5,365 nucleotides of DNA from positions 1-5,365 of the forward strand of contig CALJUI010000157.1 of NCBI GenBank assembly GCA_937975735.1, in the 5' to 3' direction. The notes beneath the pieces were generated by a model that was not told the origin of the DNA, did no database searches, and worked only from the letters and a program-made list of their open reading frames with translations. Made by a program: the position numbers and the translations under genes. Each line of letters opens with the position of its first letter. Within the stretch, counting starts at the first letter, position 1. This DNA is from an uncultured Rubrivivax sp. (GTDB taxonomy: Bacteria > Pseudomonadota > Gammaproteobacteria > Burkholderiales > Burkholderiaceae_C). Shown here in pieces: positions 1-5,365 of the stretch.

Positions 1-915
1 GACGACGCCGAACGCCTGCTGCAGCCGGCGCTGGCCGATGCCGCCAGCGGCACGGTCGAAGGCCTGAGCGTGCGCATGCGGGCGCAGTTCTACGCGGTAC
101 TCAGCGAGGCCCGCGAGGCGCGCGGCGATCCGGCCGGCGCGCTCGACGCGCTGCGCCAGTGGCAGCGGCTGCACCGCGAGCAGGCGCAGCAGGCGTCGCG
201 CGCGCGCTTCCACGCCTCGGCATTGCAGACCGAGCTTCTGCGCCTGCAGCAGCGGCTCGAGGACCAGGACGCGCGGCGGCGCGCCGCAGAAAGCGCCCGG
301 GCCGAGCTGGCGGCGATCAACGCGCAGCTGTCGCAGCGCATCGAGCAGGTGCAGGCGCTGCAGGCGGCGCTGCGCCAGCAGGCGACGCAGGACCCGCTGA
401 CCGGGCTGTTCAACCGCCGCCACCTGAACGACGCGCTGCCGACCCTGTTCGCGCTCGCGCGGCGCGATGCGCAGCCGATGGCGCTGGTGATCATCGACCT
501 GGACCACTTCAAGCGCATCAACGACGAGCATGGCCACGCCGCCGGCGACCAGCTGCTCGCCGCCTTCGGCGAACTGCTCGGCACGCACGGACGGCGCAGC
601 GATGTCGCCTGCCGCTATGGCGGCGAGGAGTTCTGCCTGCTGATGCCGCGCACGACGGCCGCCGACGCGCGCCGCAAGGTGCAGGCGCTGCTGCGCCGCT
701 GGCGCACATATCACTTCCAGGTCGACGGCCGACGCATCGACGGCCTGAGCTTCTCCGCCGGCGTCGCCGACACGCGGTTCGCGGCGGCGTCGCCGGACGC
801 CTTGCTGAAGGCCGCCGACGACCTGCTGCTGCGCGCCAAGCGCGACGGACGCGCCCGCGTGGTCTGCGCCGAGCCGAGCGCGGCGCTGCCGGCCGACCGG
901 CCCACCGCGCCATGA
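1..915 (+). CDS. Diguanylate cyclase, GGDEF domain (5'-truncated by window)
   Basis: This frame is open from the first base to TGA at 913-915, giving 304 visible residues; the true start lies before the window. The enzyme would make cyclic di-GMP from two GTP in the cytoplasm. Visible residues about 24-58 read like one TPR repeat (A-x-GDPAGALDAL-x-x). Residues about 68-130 form a Gln/Arg/Leu-rich coiled coil of the kind that dimerises these enzymes. The catalytic domain begins at DPLTGLFNRR (131-140). DLDHFK (166-171) carries the metal-binding Asp, and GGEEF (207-211, bases 619-633) is the intact active-site loop. RRSD (198-201) sits exactly five residues before GGEEF, the spacing of the product-inhibition I-site. 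The domain ends normally with SFSAGVA and an AKRDGRARV motif. It resembles TPR-linked cyclases with a long N-terminal sensor region. The missing N-terminus hides the signal input. An ORF start at GTG 70 is only an internal Val. Confidence 0.93.
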   Translation, partial: DDAERLLQPALADAASGTVEGLSVRMRAQFYAVLSEAREARGDPAGALDALRQWQRLHREQAQQASRARFHASALQTELLRLQQRLEDQDARRRAAESARAELAAINAQLSQRIEQVQALQAALRQQATQDPLTGLFNRRHLNDALPTLFALARRDAQPMALVIIDLDHFKRINDEHGHAAGDQLLAAFGELLGTHGRRSDVACRYGGEEFCLLMPRTTAADARRKVQALLRRWRTYHFQVDGRRIDGLSFSAGVADTRFAAASPDALLKAADDLLLRAKRDGRARVVCAEPSAALPADRPTAP

Positions 916-921
916 AGGTGA
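914..921 (+). promoter_or_regulatory. Ribosome binding site of the CoA-transferase gene
   Basis: GAAGGTGA begins on the last two bases of the cyclase stop codon and ends seven bases before ATG 929. It matches part of the consensus AAGGAGGTGA. Its overlap with the upstream stop and the 13-base gap to the start suggest the two genes share a transcript. It supports ATG 929 as the start. Confidence 0.6.
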
Positions 922-928
922 TGCTGGC

Positions 929-2122
929 ATGAGTGACTCGAACCGGGCGCTGGAAGGCGTCACCGTGGTGGCGCTGGAACACGCGGTGGCGGCACCGCTG
1001 GCGACGCGGCAGCTCGCCGACCTCGGCGCGCGCGTGATCAAGGTCGAGCGACCCGGCGTCGGCGACTTCGCGCGCGGCTACGACCGGCGCGCCCGCGGCC
1101 TGTCGTCACACTTCGTCTGGTGCAACCGCGGCAAGCAGAGCCTGACGCTGGACCTCAAGCGTCCGGCGGCGGCGGCGCTGCTGCGCCGGCTGGTGCTCGA
1201 GCAGGCCGACGTGCTGGTGCAGAACCTCGCCCCCGGCGCGACCGACCGGCTCGGCCTGTCGCACGCGGCGCTGGCGCCGCACAAGCCCTCGCTGATCGTC
1301 TGCGACATCTCGGGCTACGGCGCCGACGGGCCCGACCGGGACCGCAAGGCCTACGACCTGCTGATCCAGAGCGAGGCCGGCTTCCTGTCGGTCACCGGCC
1401 AGCCCGACGCACCGGCGAAGGCCGGCGTGGCGATCGCCGACATCGCCGCCGGCGTCACCGCACACGCGCGCATCCTCGCCGCATTGCTGCAGCGCCACCG
1501 CAGCGGCCGGGGCCGCCGCATCGACGTGTCGATGCTCGAGTCGCTCGCCGAGTGGATGGGCTTCCCGCTGTACTACGCCATCGACGGCAGCGATGCGCCG
1601 CCGCGCCGAGGCGCCGGCCATGCGACGATCGTGCCGTATGGCCCCTTCGCCACCGGCGACGGCGCGCAGACGATGCTCGGCGTGCAGAACGAGCGCGAGT
1701 GGCGGGCCTTCTGCACCGTCGTGCTCGAGCAGCCGGCGCTGGCCGACGATCCGCGCTTCGACGGGAATGCGAATCGCGACCGGCACCGCGACGCGCTGCA
1801 CGCGATCATCGAGGCGACCTTCGCGGCGCTGGACGCCGCCGCGCTGCGCACGCGGCTCGATGCGGCGAAGATCGCCAACGCGCAGGTGCGCGACATGGCC
1901 GGGCTGTGGGCGCATCCGCAGCTGGCGGCGCGCGGCCGCTGGCGCGACACGCCGAGCCCGGTCGGTCCGATCCCGGGCTGGCTGCCGGCCGGCTTCGATG
2001 CCGACGAACTGCCCGACGGCGAGGGCGTGCCCGCCCTCGGCCAGCACACCGAGCCGATCCTGCGGGAGCTCGGCCTCGACGACGGGGCGATCGCGGCGCT
2101 GCGCGCCGACGGCAGCGTGTGA
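929..2122 (+). CDS. CaiB/BaiF family (class III) CoA-transferase
   Basis: This is a complete 397-residue protein, the normal length for class III CoA-transferases, which move CoA between carboxylic acids in the cytoplasm through an aspartyl-CoA thioester. The N-terminus has the family opening (GVTVVALEHAVAAPLATRQLADLGARV, residues about 10-36), followed by KVERPGVGDFARGYD. The catalytic Asp is most likely D171 in GVAIADIAAG, followed by the helix RILAALLQRHRSGRG and then IDVSMLES. Other family blocks are CDISGYGADGP (125-135), HATIVPYGPF (231-240), QNEREWRAFC (253-262), HPQLAARGRW (329-338) and the C-terminal LGQHTEPIL. The DFARGYD, SSHFVWCNRGKQSL and YDLLIQSEAGFLSVTG segments recall the branch that includes mesaconyl-CoA and itaconate/citramalate CoA-transferases, but the substrate cannot be fixed from sequence alone. 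It lies 13 bases after the cyclase gene and converges on the sox-linked genes. A functional link to either is not evident. Confidence 0.93.
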   Translation: MSDSNRALEGVTVVALEHAVAAPLATRQLADLGARVIKVERPGVGDFARGYDRRARGLSSHFVWCNRGKQSLTLDLKRPAAAALLRRLVLEQADVLVQNLAPGATDRLGLSHAALAPHKPSLIVCDISGYGADGPDRDRKAYDLLIQSEAGFLSVTGQPDAPAKAGVAIADIAAGVTAHARILAALLQRHRSGRGRRIDVSMLESLAEWMGFPLYYAIDGSDAPPRRGAGHATIVPYGPFATGDGAQTMLGVQNEREWRAFCTVVLEQPALADDPRFDGNANRDRHRDALHAIIEATFAALDAAALRTRLDAAKIANAQVRDMAGLWAHPQLAARGRWRDTPSPVGPIPGWLPAGFDADELPDGEGVPALGQHTEPILRELGLDDGAIAALRADGSV

Positions 2123-2141
2123 CGCGAGGCCGGCGCGGCGG

Positions 2142-2744
2142 CTACTCCAGCCCGCTGATGTAGGCCGACACGGCCTTGATCTCGAGTTCGGTCAGCTTGG
2201 ACGCGATGCTGTGCATCACGGCGTTGTCGTTGGTCCGCTCGCGGCTGTTGAACTGCTTGAGCTGGCGCTCGGTGTACTGCGCATGCTGCCCGGCCAGCCG
2301 CGGCAGCGACTCGTTGCCGTGGCCCTGGGCGCCGTGGCAGCTGCTGCACGACGCCACGCCCGCGTACGGGTTGCCGCGGGTGAAGATGAAGCGGCCCATC
2401 TGTGCCAGCTCGGGGTCGTCGACCGGGTGCACGCGGGTCGGCCGGGTCGCGAAGTAGCGGCCGAGCGCGGCGAAGTCGGCGGCACTGAGGTCGACCACCA
2501 TCGGCTGCATCGTCGAGCTCACGCGCTTGCCGCTCTGGTAGTCGGCCAGCTGGCGCGCCATGTAGGCGGCGTTCTGGCCGGCCAGGCGCGGGAACGCCGG
2601 GCTCGAACTCTCGCCGTCCATGCCGTGGCAGATGAAGCACTTGCCCTGCACGATCTCCTCCGCGCGGGCGTGCTCGTTGGCGGCGGCAGGGGCGGCGGCA
2701 GTGCTCAGCGCGGCAATGGCCAGCAGGCGGCGTAGCGGGGTCAT
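2142..2744 (-). CDS. Di-heme cytochrome c, c4/c553 type, sox-linked
   Basis: This encodes 200 residues from ATG 2744 to TAG. Residues 1-22 form a Sec signal peptide (MTPLRR, an Ala/Leu-rich core, AAA before N23), so the protein should be periplasmic. Two heme-binding motifs are present, CFICH (36-40) and CSSCH (133-137), one per half, with the duplicated layout of cytochrome c4. PRLAGQ recurs after each motif (52-57 and 148-153). Likely axial methionines are M79 or M82 in STMQPM, and M177 in NAVMHSIASKL. Both halves end in the usual helix (FAALGRYFA, IKAVSAYISGL). Its role would be to carry electrons in the periplasm, plausibly from SoxAX or SoxCD to a terminal oxidase; the donor is inferred from position. 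It is the last gene of the minus-strand run, 14 bases after the transporter gene. AAGGA overlaps that gene's TGA, ten bases before this ATG. The frame stays open far upstream through the transporter gene, but only this start gives a signal peptide. Confidence 0.92.
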   Translation of the reverse strand: MTPLRRLLAIAALSTAAAPAAANEHARAEEIVQGKCFICHGMDGESSSPAFPRLAGQNAAYMARQLADYQSGKRVSSTMQPMVVDLSAADFAALGRYFATRPTRVHPVDDPELAQMGRFIFTRGNPYAGVASCSSCHGAQGHGNESLPRLAGQHAQYTERQLKQFNSRERTNDNAVMHSIASKLTELEIKAVSAYISGLE

Positions 2745-2758
2745 CGATGGGGCTTCCT

Positions 2759-3859
2759 TCAGGTGGCCGGCATCGTGCCGGCGATCGCTTGGATCGGTTC
2801 GTCGAGCAGACCCGTCGGCCGCTGGTCGAGCAGGCGGTCGGTGATCGCGGCGGCGGCCCACATCGCGCACAGCGTGACCCACGAGGTGATCGTGAACACG
2901 GCCGCGCCGGACAGGCCCGCGCCGACCGCACAGCCGCCGGCGAGCATGCCGCCGAAGCCCATCAGGATCGCGCCGACGATGTAGCGCCGCATGCTGGCGC
3001 CGCCGCCGAAGCCCTCGAGCTTGAGCTCGCCGAACCACCAGGCGGCGAGGAACGAGCCGACGAACACGCCGGGCATCAGCCCGAGGTCGAAGTTGACGGG
3101 GCGGTCGCTGACGAAGAGCACGCGCGTCAGCACTTCGGCCGACGGGCCGGTGAAGCTCAGCGCCTGGATCGGATGCGGGTCGAAGGCAACCTGGCTGATC
3201 GCGTAGGTGGCCCACCAGGCCGCGGCGATCGCCAGCCCGACGCCGATCGCGCCGCCCCAGCCCCAGGCCGGCACGCGCTGGCGCCGCGCCCAGACCACCG
3301 CCGCCGCGAGCCACAGCGCGCCGAAGGCAAGCGCGCCGCCATGGCCGATGCCGGTGCGAACGATCAGGTCGCGCGCCGTGCCGCCGTCGACGGTCCACCA
3401 CGTCGAGATCGTCTCGCGCAGCGGCGACAGCGCGCCGGTCCAGGCCGACTGCGCCGCGACCGCGAACACCAGTCCCGAGATCACCGACCGCAGATTGCCC
3501 TGCGCGGCCAGGATCAGCAGACGGCTCGAGCAGCCCCGCGCCAGGATCATGCCGATACCGAACAACGCGCCGCCGACCGCCGCGCCGGACAGCGAGCCGC
3601 GGGCCGAGATCTGGCGCGCGTCGGTCGCGTCGAAGGCGCCGAACCAGGCCAGCGCCTGCGTCGCGATCACCGCGGTGGCGAAGGCGAACAGCCAGACCGT
3701 CAGCTTGCCGCCCTTGAGCGTGCGCGCGAACTCGATCACCGCCGAGCGCAGGCAGAAACGCGAGCGCTGCGCGAAGAACCCGAACGCCAGCCCGATCGAA
3801 GCGCCGGTCAGCGCCAGCGTCCACGGCTCGCCGAGCCGCTCGGTCAACCACTCGAACAT
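2759..3859 (-). CDS. YeeE/YedE family sulfur-compound transporter (SoxT/TsuA-like)
   Basis: This encodes 366 residues and is very hydrophobic, with roughly nine or ten membrane segments by eye (for example about 13-31, 54-74, 92-108, 171-190, 199-220, 293-311 and 316-338). It has the cysteine motifs of the YeeE/YedE family: RSRFCLR (C36), ARGCSSR (C110) and AGGCAVG (C310). The segments 95-110 and 295-310 match each other (VGxxLxGxGxxLAxGC), showing the family's internal duplication. A fourth Cys, C331, lies in a later helix, and the second-half counterpart of C36 is not obvious. Characterised relatives include TsuA, which imports thiosulfate using conserved cysteines, and SoxT proteins encoded beside sox genes. 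I infer uptake of thiosulfate or another sulfur species across the inner membrane. ATG 3859 is preceded by GGGAGG nine bases upstream. A 76-base gap with hairpins separates it from the DsrE gene. The cytochrome gene follows after 14 bases. Confidence 0.9.
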   Translation of the reverse strand: MFEWLTERLGEPWTLALTGASIGLAFGFFAQRSRFCLRSAVIEFARTLKGGKLTVWLFAFATAVIATQALAWFGAFDATDARQISARGSLSGAAVGGALFGIGMILARGCSSRLLILAAQGNLRSVISGLVFAVAAQSAWTGALSPLRETISTWWTVDGGTARDLIVRTGIGHGGALAFGALWLAAAVVWARRQRVPAWGWGGAIGVGLAIAAAWWATYAISQVAFDPHPIQALSFTGPSAEVLTRVLFVSDRPVNFDLGLMPGVFVGSFLAAWWFGELKLEGFGGGASMRRYIVGAILMGFGGMLAGGCAVGAGLSGAAVFTITSWVTLCAMWAAAAITDRLLDQRPTGLLDEPIQAIAGTMPAT

Positions 3860-3904
3860 CCCAGGCGCCCTCCCGACGCCTAATCTATCCGTGCATGCGC
3901 ATAT

Positions 3905-3946
3905 AGGGCTTGACGGCGCTCAAGCCCTCGCCCGTTCAGGGCTTGA
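3905..3946. repeat. Three-copy alternating inverted repeat (competing hairpins)
   Basis: The 9-base word AGGGCTTGA occurs at 3905-3913 and 3938-3946, and its exact reverse complement TCAAGCCCT at 3920-3928. The middle copy can pair perfectly with either flank: a 9-bp stem with a 6-base loop (3914-3919), or a 9-bp stem with a 9-base loop (3929-3937). The two hairpins exclude each other. On the minus strand the first copy covers the last codons of the DsrE gene and touches its TGA (3936-3938). The others fill the gap before the transporter gene. No T-run follows on the minus strand (ATATGCG instead), so this is not a classical intrinsic terminator. It could protect the upstream mRNA end, cause partial termination, or bind a protein. 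Confidence 0.75.
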
Positions 3947-4352
3947 TGTACGCGTAGCCCTGGATCTGAAGCTTGGCCAGGCGCACCACGCCGGAGGGCG
4001 TGAATTCCGCCTCCAGGATGAACTGGTCCTTCGACAGGTTGCGGTTCTTCAGCGTGATCTCGCAGATCTCGAAGGTCACGCCGCGCGCCTTCAGTGCCGA
4101 CACCGCGCCGGAATAGGCGGCGCCGTTCTTGTCCTTCGCGCCGTTCATCAGGAAGTCCACCCCCTGCGCATGCGCCACCAGCGTGAGCTTGGCGCTCGGG
4201 TCGGTGTCGAGGTGGTTCTTCATGTTGCGCAGCGTGCCGAGGGCACTCTCCGCCGCGTCGTTGATGTGGTAGACGACCCGATCCTGCGCGGCCGCCACGG
4301 CACTCGCGCCGGCCAGGACCAGGAACGCCAACAGCTGGTGGATTCGTTTCAT
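3936..4352 (-). CDS. Secreted DsrE-family protein, sox-linked
   Basis: This encodes 138 residues from ATG 4352 to TGA. Residues 1-22 look like a Sec signal peptide (MKR, a Leu/Val/Ala core, VAAA before Q23), so the mature protein of about 116 residues should be periplasmic. The rest fits the DsrE/DsrF-like fold: a first strand at DRVVYHIND, LRNMKNHLDTDP, the strand and loop LTLVAHAQGVDFLMNGA (57-72), a helix ending LKARGV, and FEICEITLKNRNL (94-106). C97 is the only cysteine and sits where DsrE-like proteins carry their sulfur-binding Cys. The C-terminus is FTPSGVVRLAKLQIQGYAYIKP. Cytoplasmic DsrE relatives accept and pass on persulfide sulfur. A similar role in the periplasm beside SoxB is an inference. 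ATG 4379 is an in-frame alternative start overlapping the soxB stop and would add nine polar residues before the signal peptide. AAGGAG six bases before ATG 4352 favours the shorter form. Confidence 0.9.
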   Translation of the reverse strand: MKRIHQLLAFLVLAGASAVAAAQDRVVYHINDAAESALGTLRNMKNHLDTDPSAKLTLVAHAQGVDFLMNGAKDKNGAAYSGAVSALKARGVTFEICEITLKNRNLSKDQFILEAEFTPSGVVRLAKLQIQGYAYIKP

Positions 4353-4358
4353 CGTCGT

Positions 4359-4364
4359 CTCCTT
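4359..4364 (-). promoter_or_regulatory. Ribosome binding site deciding the DsrE gene start
   Basis: On the minus strand AAGGAG lies six bases before ATG 4352, in the 23-base gap after the soxB stop. It is a strong site at ideal spacing. It lies downstream of the competing ATG at 4379, so it can only serve the 4352 start. Confidence 0.75.
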
Positions 4365-4375
4365 CGGTGACGGGC

Positions 4376-5365
4376 TCATGCGAGCCCTTGGTTGCCCTTC
4401 ACGCCGATCAGGCGCGGCAGGTTCGGCTTGCGCGGCGAGACCCGGCCCTTGGCCTTGAGCCATTGCTCGGCGACGTCCCAGACCATCTTGTGGCCGGCGC
4501 TCTTCGCGTCCTCGGCCACCGGCGCCCAGCCGGCGACCTTGTAGGTCTTGGCCGGGTCGATCGGCTGGCCTTTCAGGCGCATGTCCTGGATGCGCGCGCC
4601 CATCGCCGCTCCGGGTTCGCAGGCATAGGTCAGGCCGCCGACCCGCACCATGTCGCCGCCCTGCTGGTAGTACGGGTCGGGGTTGAACAGGTTGTCGCAG
4701 ACGTCCTCGAGCACGGTCTTGATGGTCGCCCCGGTCATCTCGGTGACGGTGGCGTACGAATACGTCGTCGCGACCTGGTCCATCAGCAGCTCGCGCGTGA
4801 TGGCATCGCCCGGCAGCAGGCTGGTGCCCCAGCGGAAGCCCGGCGAGAACGCGATCTCCGCGCCCTGCACCTCCATCAGTGCGTCGCACAGCAACTGGTC
4901 CCAGCTGCCGTTGAAGTTGCCGCGCCGGTACAGCACGCCGTCGGTGACCGCCAGCTTATCGGCCAGCTTGCCCTCGTAAGGCGCGCGGACCTTGGTGATC
5001 AGCGCGTCCATCTCGGCGTCGGGCTTGAGCATGTTGGAGAACACCGGCAGCAGCCGGTAGCGCCAGTTCGCGAGCTTGCCGCCCTTGACCTCGAAGTCCA
5101 TCACACCGAGGAACTTGCCGTTGCTGCCCGCGTTGGTCACCAGCGTGGTGCCGCCGCCGTTCTTCACCGGCACCGCGACCGGCACGCCGTCGTGCGTGTG
5201 GCCACCGAAGATCGCGTCGATGCCGGTCACGCGGCCGGCCAGCTTCAGGTCGACGTCCATGCCGTTGTGCGACAGCAGCACGACGAGCCTGGCGCCCTTG
5301 CCACGCGCCTCGTCGACGACCTCCTGCAGGCGGTCGTCCTGGATGCCGAAGGTCCAGTCGGCCAC
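4376..5365 (-). CDS. soxB: Thiosulfohydrolase SoxB (N-terminus outside window)
   Basis: This is an open frame from the right edge to TGA at 4378-4376, giving 329 visible residues. SoxB proteins are usually about 560-570 residues, so roughly the first 230-240 are missing, including the early metal ligands and signal peptide. SoxB is a periplasmic di-manganese enzyme that releases sulfate from the SoxY-bound S-thiosulfonate in the Kelly-Friedrich pathway. Visible metallophosphatase motifs are LLSHNGMDVD (30-39 of the visible part) and GGHTHD (54-59), which supply metal-binding His. The 5'-nucleotidase-type C-terminal domain follows, with NFNGSWDQLLCDAL, the SoxB-characteristic FSPGFRWGTSLLPGD (173-187), a TYSYATVTEMTG block and PDPYYQQGGDMVRVGGL. 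The end, PNLPRLIGVKGNQGLA, is typical of the family. The first visible codon, GTG, is internal Val rather than a start. The DsrE-family gene begins 23 bases after the stop, or overlaps it by ATGA if the upstream ATG is used. Confidence 0.96.
   Translation of the reverse strand: MADWTFGIQDDRLQEVVDEARGKGARLVVLLSHNGMDVDLKLAGRVTGIDAIFGGHTHDGVPVAVPVKNGGGTTLVTNAGSNGKFLGVMDFEVKGGKLANWRYRLLPVFSNMLKPDAEMDALITKVRAPYEGKLADKLAVTDGVLYRRGNFNGSWDQLLCDALMEVQGAEIAFSPGFRWGTSLLPGDAITRELLMDQVATTYSYATVTEMTGATIKTVLEDVCDNLFNPDPYYQQGGDMVRVGGLTYACEPGAAMGARIQDMRLKGQPIDPAKTYKVAGWAPVAEDAKSAGHKMVWDVAEQWLKAKGRVSPRKPNLPRLIGVKGNQGLA

Noticed and set aside
912..932. A six-codon mini ORF (ATG 912 to TGA 930) between the cyclase and CoA-transferase genes, with an ATGA overlap
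   Set aside because: It has no ribosome binding site of its own that I can see and is too short to judge. ATG 912 is out of frame with the CoA-transferase, so it is probably chance.
1106..2047. A 313-codon minus-strand open frame within the CoA-transferase gene
   Set aside because: The product is rich in Arg, Gly and Val without recognisable motifs, whereas the + strand protein matches class III CoA-transferases along its full length.
2142..3851. A 569-residue reading of the cytochrome frame continuing upstream through the transporter gene
   Set aside because: The first 369 residues are an out-of-frame reading of YeeE and are low-complexity. The cytochrome begins at ATG 2744, where a signal peptide starts and an AAGGA site lies upstream. 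This is not a fusion protein.
2747..3883. A 378-codon open frame on the + strand antisense to the transporter gene
   Set aside because: Its product is a string of Arg, Ala, Asp and Gln without any domain, as expected from reading a GC-rich gene backwards. The minus-strand YeeE protein has clear family motifs and a good ribosome binding site.
3905..3928. Rho-independent terminator after the DsrE gene
   Set aside because: The stem is good, but ATATGCG rather than a T-run follows on the minus strand, and a related downstream gene continues in the same direction. It is listed as a repeat instead.
3881..3930. Possible promoter before the transporter gene (minus-strand TAGATT or TATATG as -10, TTGAGC as -35)
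   Set aside because: No pairing gives acceptable spacing: TTGAGC to TATATG is 12 bases and TTGAGC to TAGATT is 30. The region is AT-richer than its surroundings, but a promoter cannot be supported.
3207..4370. A 387-codon open frame on the + strand across the transporter and DsrE genes
   Set aside because: It spans two recognised minus-strand genes and the gap between them and shows no family features. The absence of stops is explained by high GC.
3936..4889. A 317-residue reading of the DsrE frame extending back into soxB
   Set aside because: The upstream part is soxB read out of frame. The DsrE start at 4352 is fixed by AAGGAG and a signal peptide.

Overview
This is a high-GC bacterial window with five genes. 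Codon use and gene content suggest a betaproteobacterium of the Burkholderiales type with thiosulfate-oxidising capacity. The lineage is an inference from base composition and protein style, since no rRNA or other phylogenetic marker is present. Both ends cut through genes.

The left part (1-2122, + strand) holds two closely spaced genes. The first is the 3' end of a diguanylate cyclase with a TPR-like stretch, a coiled coil and a GGEEF domain that keeps its RxxD inhibitory site. Thirteen bases later comes a complete class III (CaiB/BaiF) CoA-transferase with its catalytic Asp. They may be co-transcribed, but nothing in the sequence links their functions.

The right part (2142-5365, - strand) converges on the left part with only 19 bases between stop codons. 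It is the tail of a sulfur-oxidation (sox) operon. In transcription order it holds soxB (the window cuts off its 5' end), a small secreted DsrE-family protein with a single cysteine, a YeeE/YedE-family (SoxT/TsuA-like) membrane transporter with cysteine motifs, and a secreted di-heme cytochrome c of the c4/c553 type. soxB overlaps or nearly abuts the DsrE gene, and the transporter and cytochrome genes are 14 bases apart. The only real gap is 76 bases, between the DsrE and transporter genes. It carries three copies of a 9-base word in alternating orientation that can form two mutually exclusive hairpins.

The minus-strand genes suggest one process. SoxB hydrolyses the sulfonate sulfur from SoxY-bound intermediates in the periplasm. 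The exported DsrE-like protein could bind or carry sulfane sulfur. The YeeE protein could bring a sulfur species into the cytoplasm. The di-heme cytochrome could pass electrons from the Sox enzymes to a terminal oxidase. Only the SoxB role is established by family; the other roles are inferred from family and neighbourhood. No mobile element, CRISPR array, tRNA or rRNA was seen.
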